A stretch of DNA of 64,000 nt from JAICQM01 sp963781555 (GTDB lineage: Bacteria; Chloroflexota; Limnocylindria; QHBO01). Below, piece after piece: positions 57,701 through 64,000 of this stretch. The DNA lies in NCBI GenBank assembly GCA_963781555.1, contig CAWAGB010000006.1:248001-312000 (forward strand). Reading direction: 5' to 3'. Position 1 is the stretch's first letter. The number at the start of each line of letters is the position of its first letter. The position numbers and the translations under genes are program-made. The notes under the pieces were generated by a model. The model was not told where the DNA came from and ran no database searches. It worked only from the letters and a program-made list of their open reading frames with translations.

Positions 57701-60700
57701 GTCGCGTGGGGCGATGGCAACAGCGACACCGTCAGCGCCGCCGACCTGGCCACTGCCGGCGGGCAGCTCGCGCACACCTATGCCGACGGCCCGGCCGACC
57801 ACACCATCAGCGTCACCCTGACCGACGAGGATGGCGACTTCGCCAACGCCACCACCCTGCCCGTGCACGTCACCAACGTGGCGCCCACGGTGAGCCTCAA
57901 TGGCGCCGCGGCGGTCGACGAGAGCGACACCCCCTACGCCTACAGCTTCCTGGTCAGCGACCCGGGCGATGATGGCTTCACCGTCAGCGAGGCCGACATC
58001 AGCTGCGGCACGGGCGGCAGCCTGGTGGCCGGCAGCCTGACCACCCTCAGCTCGGGTGGCAGCTTCAGCTGCCTGTTCCTCGACGGCCCGGCGGACCCGC
58101 AGCTGTCGATCACCGTCACTGACGACGACCTGGCCACCGGCAGCACCACCCTCGACGTGGCAGTCAGCAACGTCAAGCCCTTCTACACCGCTCCGGAGCT
58201 CGGCAGCCTGCACAACCAGGATGCCAGCGAGGGTGCCGTGCAGGCCTTCGACCTGGGCGCCTTCACCGACGCCGGCACCATCGACCAGGACTGGACGATC
58301 GATGTCGACTGGGGCGATGGCTCGACCCCCGAGTCCTTCACCCAGGCCCTCCAGGGCGCCATCGACCTGACCACCCACACCTACGCCGATGACGGCAGCT
58401 ACCTGGTCGGCGTGACCGTCACCGACAAGGACGGTGGCACCGACAGCGGCAACTTCACCATCAGCGTCGCCAACGTGGCGCCCAGCATCGCGATCAGCGG
58501 TGCGCCCAGCGTCAACGAGGGCTCGCCCTACACCCTCAACCTCGGCACGGTCAGCGATCCGGGCACCGACACCGTCACCAGCTACATCGTCCACTGGGGC
58601 GATGGCAGCATGGCCAGCTACGCCGCCGGCGGCGCTGTGACGCACACCTATGCCGACGGTCCCAACACCTACGCCGTCAGCGTCGACCTGCTCGACGAGG
58701 ATGGGACCCACCTCGACCGTGCCAACCCCCTGAGCGTCAGCGTCGCCAACGTGGCGCCCAGCATCGCGATCAGCGGTGCGCCCAGCGTCAACGAGGGCTC
58801 GCCCTACACCCTCAACCTCGGCACGGTCAGCGATCCGGGCACCGACACCGTCACCAGCTACATCGTCCACTGGGGCGATGGCAGCATGGCCAGCTACGCC
58901 GCCGGCGGCGCTGTGACGCACACCTATGCCGACGGTCCCAACACCTACGCCGTCAGCGTCGACCTGCTCGACGAGGATGGGACCCACCTCGACCGTGCCA
59001 ACCCCCTGAGCGTCAGCGTCGCCAACGTGGCGCCCAGCATCGCGATCAGCGGTGCGCCCAGCGTCAACGAGGGCTCGCCCTACACCCTCAACCTCGGCAC
59101 GGTCAGCGATCCGGGCACCGACACCGTCACCAGCTACATCGTCCACTGGGGCGATGGCAGCATGGCCAGCTACGCCGCCGGCGGCGCTGTGACGCACACC
59201 TATGCCGACGGTCCCAACACCTACGCCGTCAGCGTCGACCTGCTCGACGAGGATGGGACCCACCTCGACCGTGCCAACCCCCTGAGCGTCAGCGTCGCCA
59301 ACGTGGCGCCCAGCATCGCGATCAGCGGTGCGCCCAGCGTCAACGAGGGCTCGCCCTACACCCTCAACCTCGGCACGGTCAGCGATCCGGGCACCGACAC
59401 CGTCACCAGCTACATCGTCCACTGGGGCGATGGCAGCATGGCCAGCTACGCCGCCGGCGGCGCTGTGACGCACACCTATGCCGACGGTCCCAACACCTAC
59501 GCCGTCAGCGTCGACCTGCTCGACGAGGATGGGACCCACCTCGACCGTGCCAACCCCCTGAGCGTCAGCGTCGCCAACGTGGCGCCAACGTTCAGTGGCC
59601 AGACGAATCAATCCGGAAACGAAGGAAGCCTCCTGTCGATCAACCTCGGCTCGTTCGCCGACCCGGGCGCGGACAGCCCTTGGGCCGTCGACGTGAACTG
59701 GGGCGATGGCTCGGCGCATGGCACGGCCTCCAAGCTGACCACCGGTACGCTGGGTTCCATGAACCACACGTACGCCGACAATGGGACGTACACCGTGACC
59801 GTGATGGTCACCGACAAGGACCATGCGGCAAGTTCGACGACGTTCACCGTCGGCGTCGCGAACGTGGCGCCGACCCCGGCCATCGGTGGAGCGCCGGCGA
59901 CGAGTCCGGAGGGAACTGCGATCTCGATGACCGGGTCGGCATCCGATCCGAGCTCGGTCGACACGGCTGCTGGGTTCAGCTGGGCGTGGTCGGTCACGAA
60001 GAATGGCGTCCCTTACGCCAACGCGACGACACAGAACTTCTCCTTCACGCCGAATGACAACGCGACCTATGTGGTCACGCTGAAGGCGACCGATAAGGAC
60101 GGTGGCAACGCAAGCGTCTCCAAGACGATCACCGTCGCCAACGTCGCACCAAACTCCACGAGCGGCTTCATCTCGATCGATCCCATCTCGGGCGTCGTGT
60201 CGGCGAATGTGGCCTGGTTCGATCCTGGAACGCTCGACGGGCAGACCGTCAAGTTCGATTACTTCCGAAACGGTGGGGTCACCCCTGCCGCCACTCGGAT
60301 AGTGACCGTGGGCGCAAACGTCGGCACCGCGTCGGACAATTTGACGCAGCTGGAGCCCGGATGCCACCCTCACCATGGTGGCGACGATCACGGACAAGGA
60401 CGGCGGAAGTGGCACGCGCAATGTCGCAGCAGGTTCAACGGCCAACGTGTACCTGGCCACCTTCGGGGCACCGATCAAGAACAACGAGCGGAATATCGCC
60501 AAGTACGGCAACACCGTGCCACTGAAGATCACGCTGACAAGCAGCTGCAGCCCGACCGTAACGACCACCGCGCCGAACCTGTTCGTCACGCTGATCAAGG
60601 GGTCGGACATCGCGCCGGAGGGCGTCGAGATCATTCCGGAGTCCACGAGCAGTGCGGACACCGGCAACCAGATGCGTCCGCAGGCCGGTGGGTATATGTA

Positions 60701-60787
60701 CAACCTCACCACCAAGGGGCTCCAGCAGGGTGCGGACTACGAGATCCGAATCCGGGTCGGGGACACCATGGGTCCGATCATCGCTGA
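51758..60787 (+). CDS. Giant PKD/Ig-like repeat surface protein
   Basis: A 3,009-residue open frame made almost wholly of extracellular beta-domains of 80-100 residues, each with VANVAPS or NNVAPTATF joints, Asp/Gly-rich calcium-like loops and WGDG..HTYADDGSY PKD signatures. Residues 50-850 hold diverged repeats with paired cysteines (LTYAFDCGLGAGYGAATSTA). A long near-identical array and four exact 92-residue copies follow. The frame is lost near 60365 by one extra base; the real end is the TAG at 60810. No start codon of its own with signal peptide is visible, so it is probably the continuation of the protease. Likely adhesive or wall-extending. Confidence 0.75.
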   Translation: MGRVIKSGTNAAGTWSWSFATADGPAQSQTVTITANDGAGGITSTTFALTVNNVAPTATFNASSPVNEGSSISLSLTAGADASSVDATSLTYAFDCGLGAGYGAATSTATASCPTTDNGSRTVKGKVLDKDGASTEYSASVTINNVAPTATFNAPASVNEGSNISLSLTGPTDPSSADTTAGFQYAFDCGTGSGFSLFSAASTAVCATNDNGTRTVKGQIRDKDLAITEYSKSVTVNNVAPTATFSAPSPVNEGSPIALSLTSATDASSVDATSLTYAFDCGLGAGYGAATSTATASCPTTDNGSRTVKAKVLDKDGASTEYSASVTINNVAPTATFAATSPVNEGSSIGLSFSGTADVSSADQSAGFTYAFDCGSGYGSFSGVSTASCSTNDNGSRTVKGKVQDKDGGTTEYSASVTISNVAPTATFNAPVSVNEGSNIALSLSSPVDASSIDAGILTYAFDCGSGYGAFSSTASASCPTTDEGTRTVKGKIRDKDGGETEYTASVTINNVAPLVTAPVVNAPQNQGASEGVSHTFTLGSFTDPGADSPWSISVDWGDGNTDSLTAATATGPLGTGAHTYVDNGTFTVTITVTDVDGASGSNTFTVSVANTAPTALMAGDSVNEGSPATVSLAFASDPSSADTTAGFRYSFSCANDPLDLASTYAVATSSSSALCTYDDGPANNTVAGRIFDKDGGYTDYTTTVHVNNVAPSPAINGAPPASPEGTAIVLTASATDPSAADTAAGFEFSWTVTKDGDAYTSGVGSSFSFTPDDNGAYVVTLTATDQDGGSASTSASIAGTNVEPTATFTSPPSVSEGSPITLAFSDELDASSADQAAGFEYAFDCGTAGYGVFGPIATIDCPTSDDETRTVRGQIKDKDGGVTEYTATVNVANVAPSVDAGGDTSLAEGDTLSRSGSFSDPGADTWTATVDYGDGTPVGALTLNPDKSFSLSHTYADDGSYSVTVTVADDDASGSASFSVTVANVAPSVDLSGDPNVAEGSPYTLSISAVSDPGTDTVSSYLVAWGDGNSDTVSAADLATAGGQLAHTYADGPADHTISVTLTDEDGDFANATTLPVHVTNVAPTVSLNGAAAVDESDTPYAYSFLVSDPGDDGFTVSEADISCGTGGGLVAGSLTTLSSGGSFSCLFLDGPADPQLSITVTDDDLATGSTTLDVAVSNVKPFYTAPELGSLHNQDASEGAVQAFDLGAFTDAGTIDQDWTIDVDWGDGSTPESFTQALQGAIDLTTHTYADDGSYLVGVTVTDKDGGTDSGNFTISVANVAPSVDAGAGGSLNEGDTFTSAGSFSDPGADTWTATVDYGDGSPVSPLALNSDKTFTLSHLYAQDGSYTLTVVVTDDEGASGTATATVNVANVAPSVDAGGDTSLAEGDTLSRSGSFSDPGADTWTATVDYGDGTQVGALTLNPDKSFSLSHTYADDGSYSVTVTVADDDASGSASFSVTVANVAPSVDLSGDPNVAEGSPYTLSISAVSDPGTDTVSSYLVAWGDGNSDTVSAADLATAGGQLAHTYADGPADHTISVTLTDEDGDFANATTLPVHVTNVAPTVSLNGAAAVDESDTPYAYSFLVSDPGDDGFTVSEADISCGTGGSLVAGSLTTLSSGGSFSCLFLDGPADPQLSITVTDDDLATGSTTLDVAVSNVKPFYTAPELGSLHNQDASEGAVQAFDLGAFTDAGTIDQDWTIDVDWGDGSTPESFTQALQGAIDLTTHTYADDGSYLVGVTVTDKDGGTDSGNFTISVANVAPSVDAGAGGSLNEGDTFTSAGSFSDPGADTWTATVDYGDGSPVSPLALNSDKTFTLSHLYAQDGSYTLTVVVTDDEGASGTATATVNVANVAPSVDAGGDTSLAEGDTLSRSGSFSDPGADTWTATVDYGDGTPVGALTLNPDKSFSLSHTYADDGSYSVTVTVADDDASGSASFSVTVANVAPSVDLSGDPNVAEGSPYTLSISAVSDPGTDTVSSYLVAWGDGNSDTVSAADLATAGGQLAHTYADGPADHTISVTLTDEDGDFANATTLPVHVTNVAPTVSLNGAAAVDESDTPYAYSFLVSDPGDDGFTVSEADISCGTGGSLVAGSLTTLSSGGSFSCLFLDGPADPQLSITVTDDDLATGSTTLDVAVSNVKPFYTAPELGSLHNQDASEGAVQAFDLGAFTDAGTIDQDWTIDVDWGDGSTPESFTQALQGAIDLTTHTYADDGSYLVGVTVTDKDGGTDSGNFTISVANVAPSIAISGAPSVNEGSPYTLNLGTVSDPGTDTVTSYIVHWGDGSMASYAAGGAVTHTYADGPNTYAVSVDLLDEDGTHLDRANPLSVSVANVAPSIAISGAPSVNEGSPYTLNLGTVSDPGTDTVTSYIVHWGDGSMASYAAGGAVTHTYADGPNTYAVSVDLLDEDGTHLDRANPLSVSVANVAPSIAISGAPSVNEGSPYTLNLGTVSDPGTDTVTSYIVHWGDGSMASYAAGGAVTHTYADGPNTYAVSVDLLDEDGTHLDRANPLSVSVANVAPSIAISGAPSVNEGSPYTLNLGTVSDPGTDTVTSYIVHWGDGSMASYAAGGAVTHTYADGPNTYAVSVDLLDEDGTHLDRANPLSVSVANVAPTFSGQTNQSGNEGSLLSINLGSFADPGADSPWAVDVNWGDGSAHGTASKLTTGTLGSMNHTYADNGTYTVTVMVTDKDHAASSTTFTVGVANVAPTPAIGGAPATSPEGTAISMTGSASDPSSVDTAAGFSWAWSVTKNGVPYANATTQNFSFTPNDNATYVVTLKATDKDGGNASVSKTITVANVAPNSTSGFISIDPISGVVSANVAWFDPGTLDGQTVKFDYFRNGGVTPAATRIVTVGANVGTASDNLTQLEPGCHPHHGGDDHGQGRRKWHAQCRSRFNGQRVPGHLRGTDQEQRAEYRQVRQHRATEDHADKQLQPDRNDHRAEPVRHADQGVGHRAGGRRDHSGVHEQCGHRQPDASAGRWVYVQPHHQGAPAGCGLRDPNPGRGHHGSDHR
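52001..52761 (+). repeat. Pair of near-identical segments of about 205 bases within the PKD gene
   Basis: 52001-52206 and 52556-52761 (spacing 555) are almost the same; I see a single clear difference, AAGGGCAAG versus AAGGCCAAG. They encode the DASSVDATSLTYAFDCG module. Recent intragenic duplication or conversion is inferred. Confidence 0.7.
54425..58486 (+). repeat. Tandem array of a 1,437-base unit, two full copies and one of 1,188 bases
   Basis: Copies start at 54425, 55862 and 57299, an exact period of 1,437 bases (479 codons), so the frame is kept. I noted only isolated differences, for example CACCCCGGTC/CACCCAGGTC at about 56007 and GGCGGCCTG/GGCAGCCTG at about 55142. Each unit holds several PKD-like domains. 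The third copy stops where the 276-base array begins. Confidence 0.9.
58466..59569 (+). repeat. Four tandem copies of a 276-base (92-codon) unit
   Basis: Copies begin at 58466, 58742, 59018 and 59294; the next joint is 59570. By eye the four copies are identical. Each encodes one domain running VANVAPSIAISGAPSVNEGS to HLDRANPLSVS. Perfect identity points to very recent expansion, or to an assembly estimate of copy number. Confidence 0.92.
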
Positions 60788-60812
60788 GGCACTGCTCCAG
60801 CCCAAGAAGTAG
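60375..60812 (+). CDS. C-terminal domain of the giant PKD protein (after frameshift)
   Basis: After one extra T near 60383 the giant protein continues in this frame: TMVATITDKDGGSGTRNVAA completes the last PKD domain. The C-terminal domain APIKNNERNIAKYGNTVPLK with GNQMRPQAGGYMYNLTTKGL and DYEIRIRVGDTMGP resembles the PxKF-like domain found at the end of bacterial surface proteins. No LPXTG or other sorting signal is visible. A terminator follows 21 bases after the stop. Confidence 0.7.
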   Translation: MVATITDKDGGSGTRNVAAGSTANVYLATFGAPIKNNERNIAKYGNTVPLKITLTSSCSPTVTTTAPNLFVTLIKGSDIAPEGVEIIPESTSSADTGNQMRPQAGGYMYNLTTKGLQQGADYEIRIRVGDTMGPIIAEALLQPKK

Positions 60813-60832
60813 CGCCGAACCGATCCTACCGG

Positions 60833-60866
60833 CGAGCCCGGGCCGTGAGGCCCGGGCTCGTTCTCG
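60833..60866 (+). terminator. Terminator of the PKD gene
   Basis: CGAGCCCGGGCC (60833-60844), loop GTGA (GNRA), GGCCCGGGCTCG (60849-60860), then TTCTCG. It lies between convergent genes and could serve both. Confidence 0.8.
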
Positions 60867-60887
60867 TGATGGGGGAGTGACGCTGGA

Positions 60888-61535
60888 CTAGCGGTGGCCC
60901 TTCCCGTGGCCCTGGCCATTGGACTTGCCGCCCTCAGTGCGGTCGGCCTTGTTCTGGCTGTGGCCATGGCTCGGCTTGTCGGCCTTGTTCGTCTTGTCCT
61001 TGGTGTCCTTGGTGTCGGCATCGGCCGCGTCGGCATCGGCCGGGTCCGATGCCGCAGGCTCGGTGGGATCGGTCTCGGAGGCATCCTCCCGGCAGCTTAC
61101 GCGGGCAGCCTCGCTGACGGCGCCGCCGTGGTTCATGTTGACCCCGCCGATGGCCTCCTTGTCGCGAGCGACCTCGGACACGCATTCGCCGTGGTTGGCC
61201 GCGTCCGCCTCGGTGTCGTCATTAGTGTCGTCCTCGGACTCGGCATCCGACGTGTCCTCGTCCTCAGACTGCTCCTCGGCGTCAGTCTCGTCGGCGTCGG
61301 TCTCGTCCTGCTCCTCGACATCGTCGCTATCGGTCTCGGACGCGTCATCGGCCTGGTCAGGGGACTCGTTGTCCGTGGTGCCACCGAAGACCAGGGAGTG
61401 GACGAAGGCGGAGACGGACTGGCCGCGGTTTGCGTCGGTACCTTCCGGACGCGCCCCGAAGACCGTCGAGACGGACAGGCTGAGCAGGAGGATGCCGCCG
61501 AAGACGGCGAGCCAGCGCTCTCTGAAGTGGGACAT
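60888..61535 (-). CDS. Secreted highly acidic protein with two NHGxxVSEvAR motifs
   Basis: A 215-residue protein with AGGAGG about 10 bases before ATG 61535 and a signal peptide (RERWLAVFGGILLLSLSVST, VFGA). About residues 50-110 are almost only Asp, Glu, Ser and Thr. A small conserved-looking core follows: NHGECVSEVARDKEAIGG and NHGGAVSEAARVSCRED, two copies of NHGxxVSE(V/A)AR with two cysteines. The end is Lys/Asp- then His/Gly/Lys-rich (GQGHGKGHR). Likely surface or extracellular, perhaps cation-binding; no family named. Confidence 0.7.
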   Translation of the reverse strand: MSHFRERWLAVFGGILLLSLSVSTVFGARPEGTDANRGQSVSAFVHSLVFGGTTDNESPDQADDASETDSDDVEEQDETDADETDAEEQSEDEDTSDAESEDDTNDDTEADAANHGECVSEVARDKEAIGGVNMNHGGAVSEAARVSCREDASETDPTEPAASDPADADAADADTKDTKDKTNKADKPSHGHSQNKADRTEGGKSNGQGHGKGHR

Positions 61536-61806
61536 GGGCGTAGGACCTCCTTGTTGGCCGAGCGCCGCGGGGCAGAGCGGGCGCCAACGTGGTGTGGGCG
61601 CATAAGGACACGCGCCGAAGATGACCACCCGAGTGTCGCAGCGCCGCGCGGGCCTGCGGGCATTACCTTGGGTCGCCCGCCGCCGGACTTTCGGGCCGCC
61701 CGAGCAGCGAGTTCGGCACGCGGCATGCTTTGACGTCCAGGCAGGCACCGACAACACGCCGCTTCGGCGCGCGCCCACGGTGCCGCCAGGTGGGAACCGA
61801 GGAATC

Positions 61807-62886
61807 ATGCGCATCGCCGAAGTGGCGCCGCTCTTCGAGAGCGTGCCGCCGCGCCAGTACGGGGGAACCGAGCGCGTCGTCTCGTGGCTGACGGAGGAGC
61901 TCGTGCGGCAGGGCCACGAGGTCACGCTCATCGCGAGCGGCGATTCGGAGACGAGCGCCACGCTCGTCCCGGCCTGGGGGCAGTCACTCCGCCTCGGCGA
62001 GCCACTGACCGATTCCCTCGCTCCGCAGGTGTACCAGGCCGAGCTGGTGCAGCAGATGGCGCACCGGTTCGATGTCGTGCACTGGCACACGGGCTACCTG
62101 CATCTGCCGATGGCGCGCCGGATCCCCGTCCCGCAGGTCACGACCATGCACGGCCGCATGGACCTGCCAGAGCTGAGGCCGCTCTTCGCCGCCCTCGCCG
62201 ATGCGCCGCTCATCAGCATCAGCGACGACCAGCGCCGACCGATCCCGAATGCCAACTGGTTCACCACCATCTACCACGGGCTGCCCGCCGACCTGCACGC
62301 GGTCGGGGAAGGCTCCGGCGGCTACCTGGCGTTCATCGGTCGCATCTCGCCGGAGAAGCGGGTGGACCGCGCCATCGAGATCGCCAAGCGCGCGGGAATG
62401 CGCCTCAAGGTGGCGGCCAAGGTGGACCCGGTCGACGAGGACTACTTCGAGACCGAGATCCGGCACCTGTTGGACGACCCACTGGTCGAGTTCATCGGTG
62501 AGATCGGGGAGGACGACAAGGGCGCCTTCCTGGGGGATGCGGCCGCCATGCTCTTCCCGATCGATTGGCCAGAGCCGTTCGGGCTGGTGATGATCGAGGC
62601 CATGGCCACCGGCACGCCGACCATCGCGATGCGCACCGGTTCGGTCCCCGAGGTGCTCGACGAGGGAGTGAGCGGCGCGCTCGTGACGAGCCTGGACGAG
62701 GCGGTGGACGCTGTGCGCCGCATCGACCGCTTCGACCGGGGCGCGGTGCGCGACAGGTTCCTGGAACGCTTCACCGCCGAGCGCATGGCCGCCGACCACG
62801 TGGCTGCCTTCGAGCTACTCGTCGAGAGGGGCCGCGTCCCGTTGGGCGTTGCGGCGCTGACCGGCGTGGCGGCTGCGGGCCGCTAG
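61807..62886 (+). CDS. Glycosyltransferase family 4 protein
   Basis: A 359-residue GT-B glycosyltransferase. N-terminal MRIAEVAPLFESVPPRQYGG and ERVVSWLTEELVRQGHEVTL, the hinge FIGRISPEKRVDRAIEIAKR, and the nucleotide-sugar EX7E motif EPFGLVMIEAMATGTPTIAM. It resembles the AviGT4-like group. Donor and acceptor are unknown. GAGGAAT lies upstream. Its stop overlaps the convergent J-domain gene. Confidence 0.88.
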   Translation: MRIAEVAPLFESVPPRQYGGTERVVSWLTEELVRQGHEVTLIASGDSETSATLVPAWGQSLRLGEPLTDSLAPQVYQAELVQQMAHRFDVVHWHTGYLHLPMARRIPVPQVTTMHGRMDLPELRPLFAALADAPLISISDDQRRPIPNANWFTTIYHGLPADLHAVGEGSGGYLAFIGRISPEKRVDRAIEIAKRAGMRLKVAAKVDPVDEDYFETEIRHLLDDPLVEFIGEIGEDDKGAFLGDAAAMLFPIDWPEPFGLVMIEAMATGTPTIAMRTGSVPEVLDEGVSGALVTSLDEAVDAVRRIDRFDRGAVRDRFLERFTAERMAADHVAAFELLVERGRVPLGVAALTGVAAAGR

Positions 62887-63329
62887 GGCTTCGCGGCCCC
62901 GCGCAGCAGGATCTCGATCGAGGCCCGATACCGTGCGCCCGATGCGTGGCGCCGCAGCCACTCGAGGTATGCCGGGTCGCGCTTGACCACCTCGCCGAGC
63001 GTCCAGCCCTGGTACCGGCCGAAATCGAGCCGCATGCCGGCGCCGGTGGTGTCGAGCGGGCCGCGCGGCGCCCCGTGGGTCGCGGGCTCGGCGGGCGTGG
63101 GCGGTGGGGTGCGCTTGCGATCCGACTCCCACCGCTTTCGCGCCGCCGGGTCGCGCACCAGCGCGTATGCCCAGTTGAGGTCGACCATGCGCCGCTCCGT
63201 GGCCTCGTCGAGCGGCGTGGAGGCATCCGGGTGGACCTTGCGCGCCAGGACGCGGTACGCGGCCGTTACCACGTCGGGGTCGGCGTCCGGCTGGACCTGC
63301 AGGATGCGGTACGGGTCGCGTCGTTCCAC
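62883..63329 (-). CDS. J-domain protein with a C-terminal FGRYQGWTL module
   Basis: A 148-residue protein with GTG start. The J domain fills residues 5-70: PYRILQVQPDADPDVVTAAY, the HPD motif in ARKVHPDAS, and NWAYALVRDPAARKRWE. After a Pro-rich linker the last 50 residues read MRLDFGRYQGWTLGEVVKRD and PAYLEWLRRHASG, a module also seen in exonuclease/putative nucleic-acid-related proteins. It probably recruits DnaK (not in the window). It overlaps the glycosyltransferase end to end. Confidence 0.8.
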   Translation of the reverse strand: MERRDPYRILQVQPDADPDVVTAAYRVLARKVHPDASTPLDEATERRMVDLNWAYALVRDPAARKRWESDRKRTPPPTPAEPATHGAPRGPLDTTGAGMRLDFGRYQGWTLGEVVKRDPAYLEWLRRHASGARYRASIEILLRGAAKP

Positions 63330-63336
63330 CGCTGCG

Positions 63337-64000
63337 TCAGGCCAGCTCGCGCTCGACGACCTGGCGCAGGACGCCCAGCGGCAGGGGAGCTGGGCCCAGC
63401 ACCGCGTCGTGGAAGCGCCGGATGTCGAAGGCGCCGCCCTGTCGCGCCGTGGCCTCGCCGCGCAGTCGCAGGATCTCCAGCTGACCGACCTTGTACGCCA
63501 GCGCCTGGCCCGGCCAGGCGATGTATCGGTCGACCTCGTTGGTGATGTTGTTGAGCCCCAGGGCGGTGTGCTCGGTCATGAACGCGATCGCACGGCGAGC
63601 GGGACCAGCCGAGGGCGTGCATCCCGGTGTCGACCACCAGCCGCGAGGCGCGCCAGGCGTCGAACGAGGCGATACCGATGCGATCCAGGTCGCCGGAGTA
63701 GAGGCCCATCTCGTCCGCCAGCCGCTCCGCGTAGAGGCCCCAGCCCTCGACGTAGGCGGTCGACAGCGAGTGGCGGCGGAACGCGGGCAGCCCCTTGCGC
63801 TCCTGCGCCAGCGCGACCTGCAGGTGGTGGCCGGGGACAGCCTCGTGGAAGGCGAGTGCCTCGGCTTCGTAGCGCGGCCGGGTCTGCGGGATGCGAGCGG
63901 TTGACGTGGTAGCGGCCGGGGCGGCTGCCGTCCGGTGCCGGGTCACGGTAGTAGGCGATGGTCGAGTGCTCCTCCTCGTGCGCCCCCATGGCGGTCACCT
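63337..64000 (-). CDS. DUF885 family protein, partial and with two frameshifts
   Basis: The C-terminal part of a DUF885 protein; the 5' end is beyond the window. Pieces in order: HSTIAYYRDPAPDGSRPGRY, then YEAEALAFHEAVPGHHLQVA with the HExxxGH-like metal motif, VEGWGLYAERLADEMGLYSG and DAWRASRLVVDTGMHALGWS, then MTEHTALGLNNITNEVDRYI and WPGQALAYKVGQLEILRLRG. Removing one extra base near 63900 and one near 63597 restores a single frame. The family resembles zinc carboxypeptidase-like proteins; role unassigned. It ends 7 bases before the J-domain gene on the same strand. Confidence 0.8.

Noticed and set aside
58466..59569. Regular repeats considered as a CRISPR or satellite array
   Set aside because: The 276-base units contain no spacers, are in frame and encode one PKD-like domain each.
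54212..60715. A 2,167-codon open frame on the minus strand opposite the PKD array
   Set aside because: It follows the repeat periods exactly and its translation is Val/Asp/Gly-rich with no domain; it is the antisense shadow of a repetitive high-GC gene.

Overview
The window is high-GC bacterial chromosome with dense, mostly co-directional genes and no rRNA, tRNA, CRISPR array, transposase or phage gene that I can see. The gene set fits a free-living Chloroflexota-like, probably single-membrane bacterium: lipoprotein substrate-binding proteins, an F420-type luciferase-like oxidoreductase, GatCAB, CIRCE-controlled groESL, a separately encoded glutaminase/NAD synthetase pair, and large secreted PKD-repeat proteins. 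The taxonomic placement is inference from gene content and protein style; no marker was searched.

Layout. 0-2.3 kb: tail of glycine dehydrogenase subunit 2, then an ECF sigma factor, a zinc-motif anti-sigma factor and a lipoprotein. 2.6-8.7 kb and 8.8-15.0 kb: two complete peptide ABC transporter operons in tandem (binding protein, two permeases, two ATPases each). The binding protein of the second operon appears circularly permuted. 15-23.7 kb: NAD synthesis pair, Ssb, ferredoxin reductase-like flavoprotein, MetRS, TatD, a small membrane protein and groES-groEL. 23.8-28.5 kb: secreted sugar-dehydrogenase-like protein with PKD and a C-terminal triple repeat, a YCII protein and an LLM oxidoreductase. 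28.5-34.1 kb: PcrA/UvrD helicase, two DinB-like proteins, DNA ligase. 34.1-36.6 kb (minus): hydrolase, MaoC-like protein and a wrecked MFS transporter. 36.6-49.7 kb: gatC-gatA-HIT, a repeat-bearing membrane protein, DUF1684, aminotransferase, methyltransferase, PPK2, gatB, a two-component system and two minus-strand hypotheticals. 49.8-60.8 kb: a subtilisin-like protease running into a giant PKD-repeat protein with near-perfect internal repeats. 60.9-64 kb: acidic secreted protein, glycosyltransferase, J-domain protein and a partial DUF885 protein.

Two themes cut across the genes. First, several genes have a TANNNT box 6-8 bases before the ATG and no Shine-Dalgarno, including three divergent gene pairs separated by only 53, 23 and 33 bases; this points to leaderless transcription. 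Genes inside operons and stress or secretory genes instead carry clear Shine-Dalgarno sites. Second, many genes are interrupted by single-base indels, mostly apparent insertions, including essential ligA and gatA. These look like sequence errors more than decay, except perhaps the MFS gene, which carries about seven.
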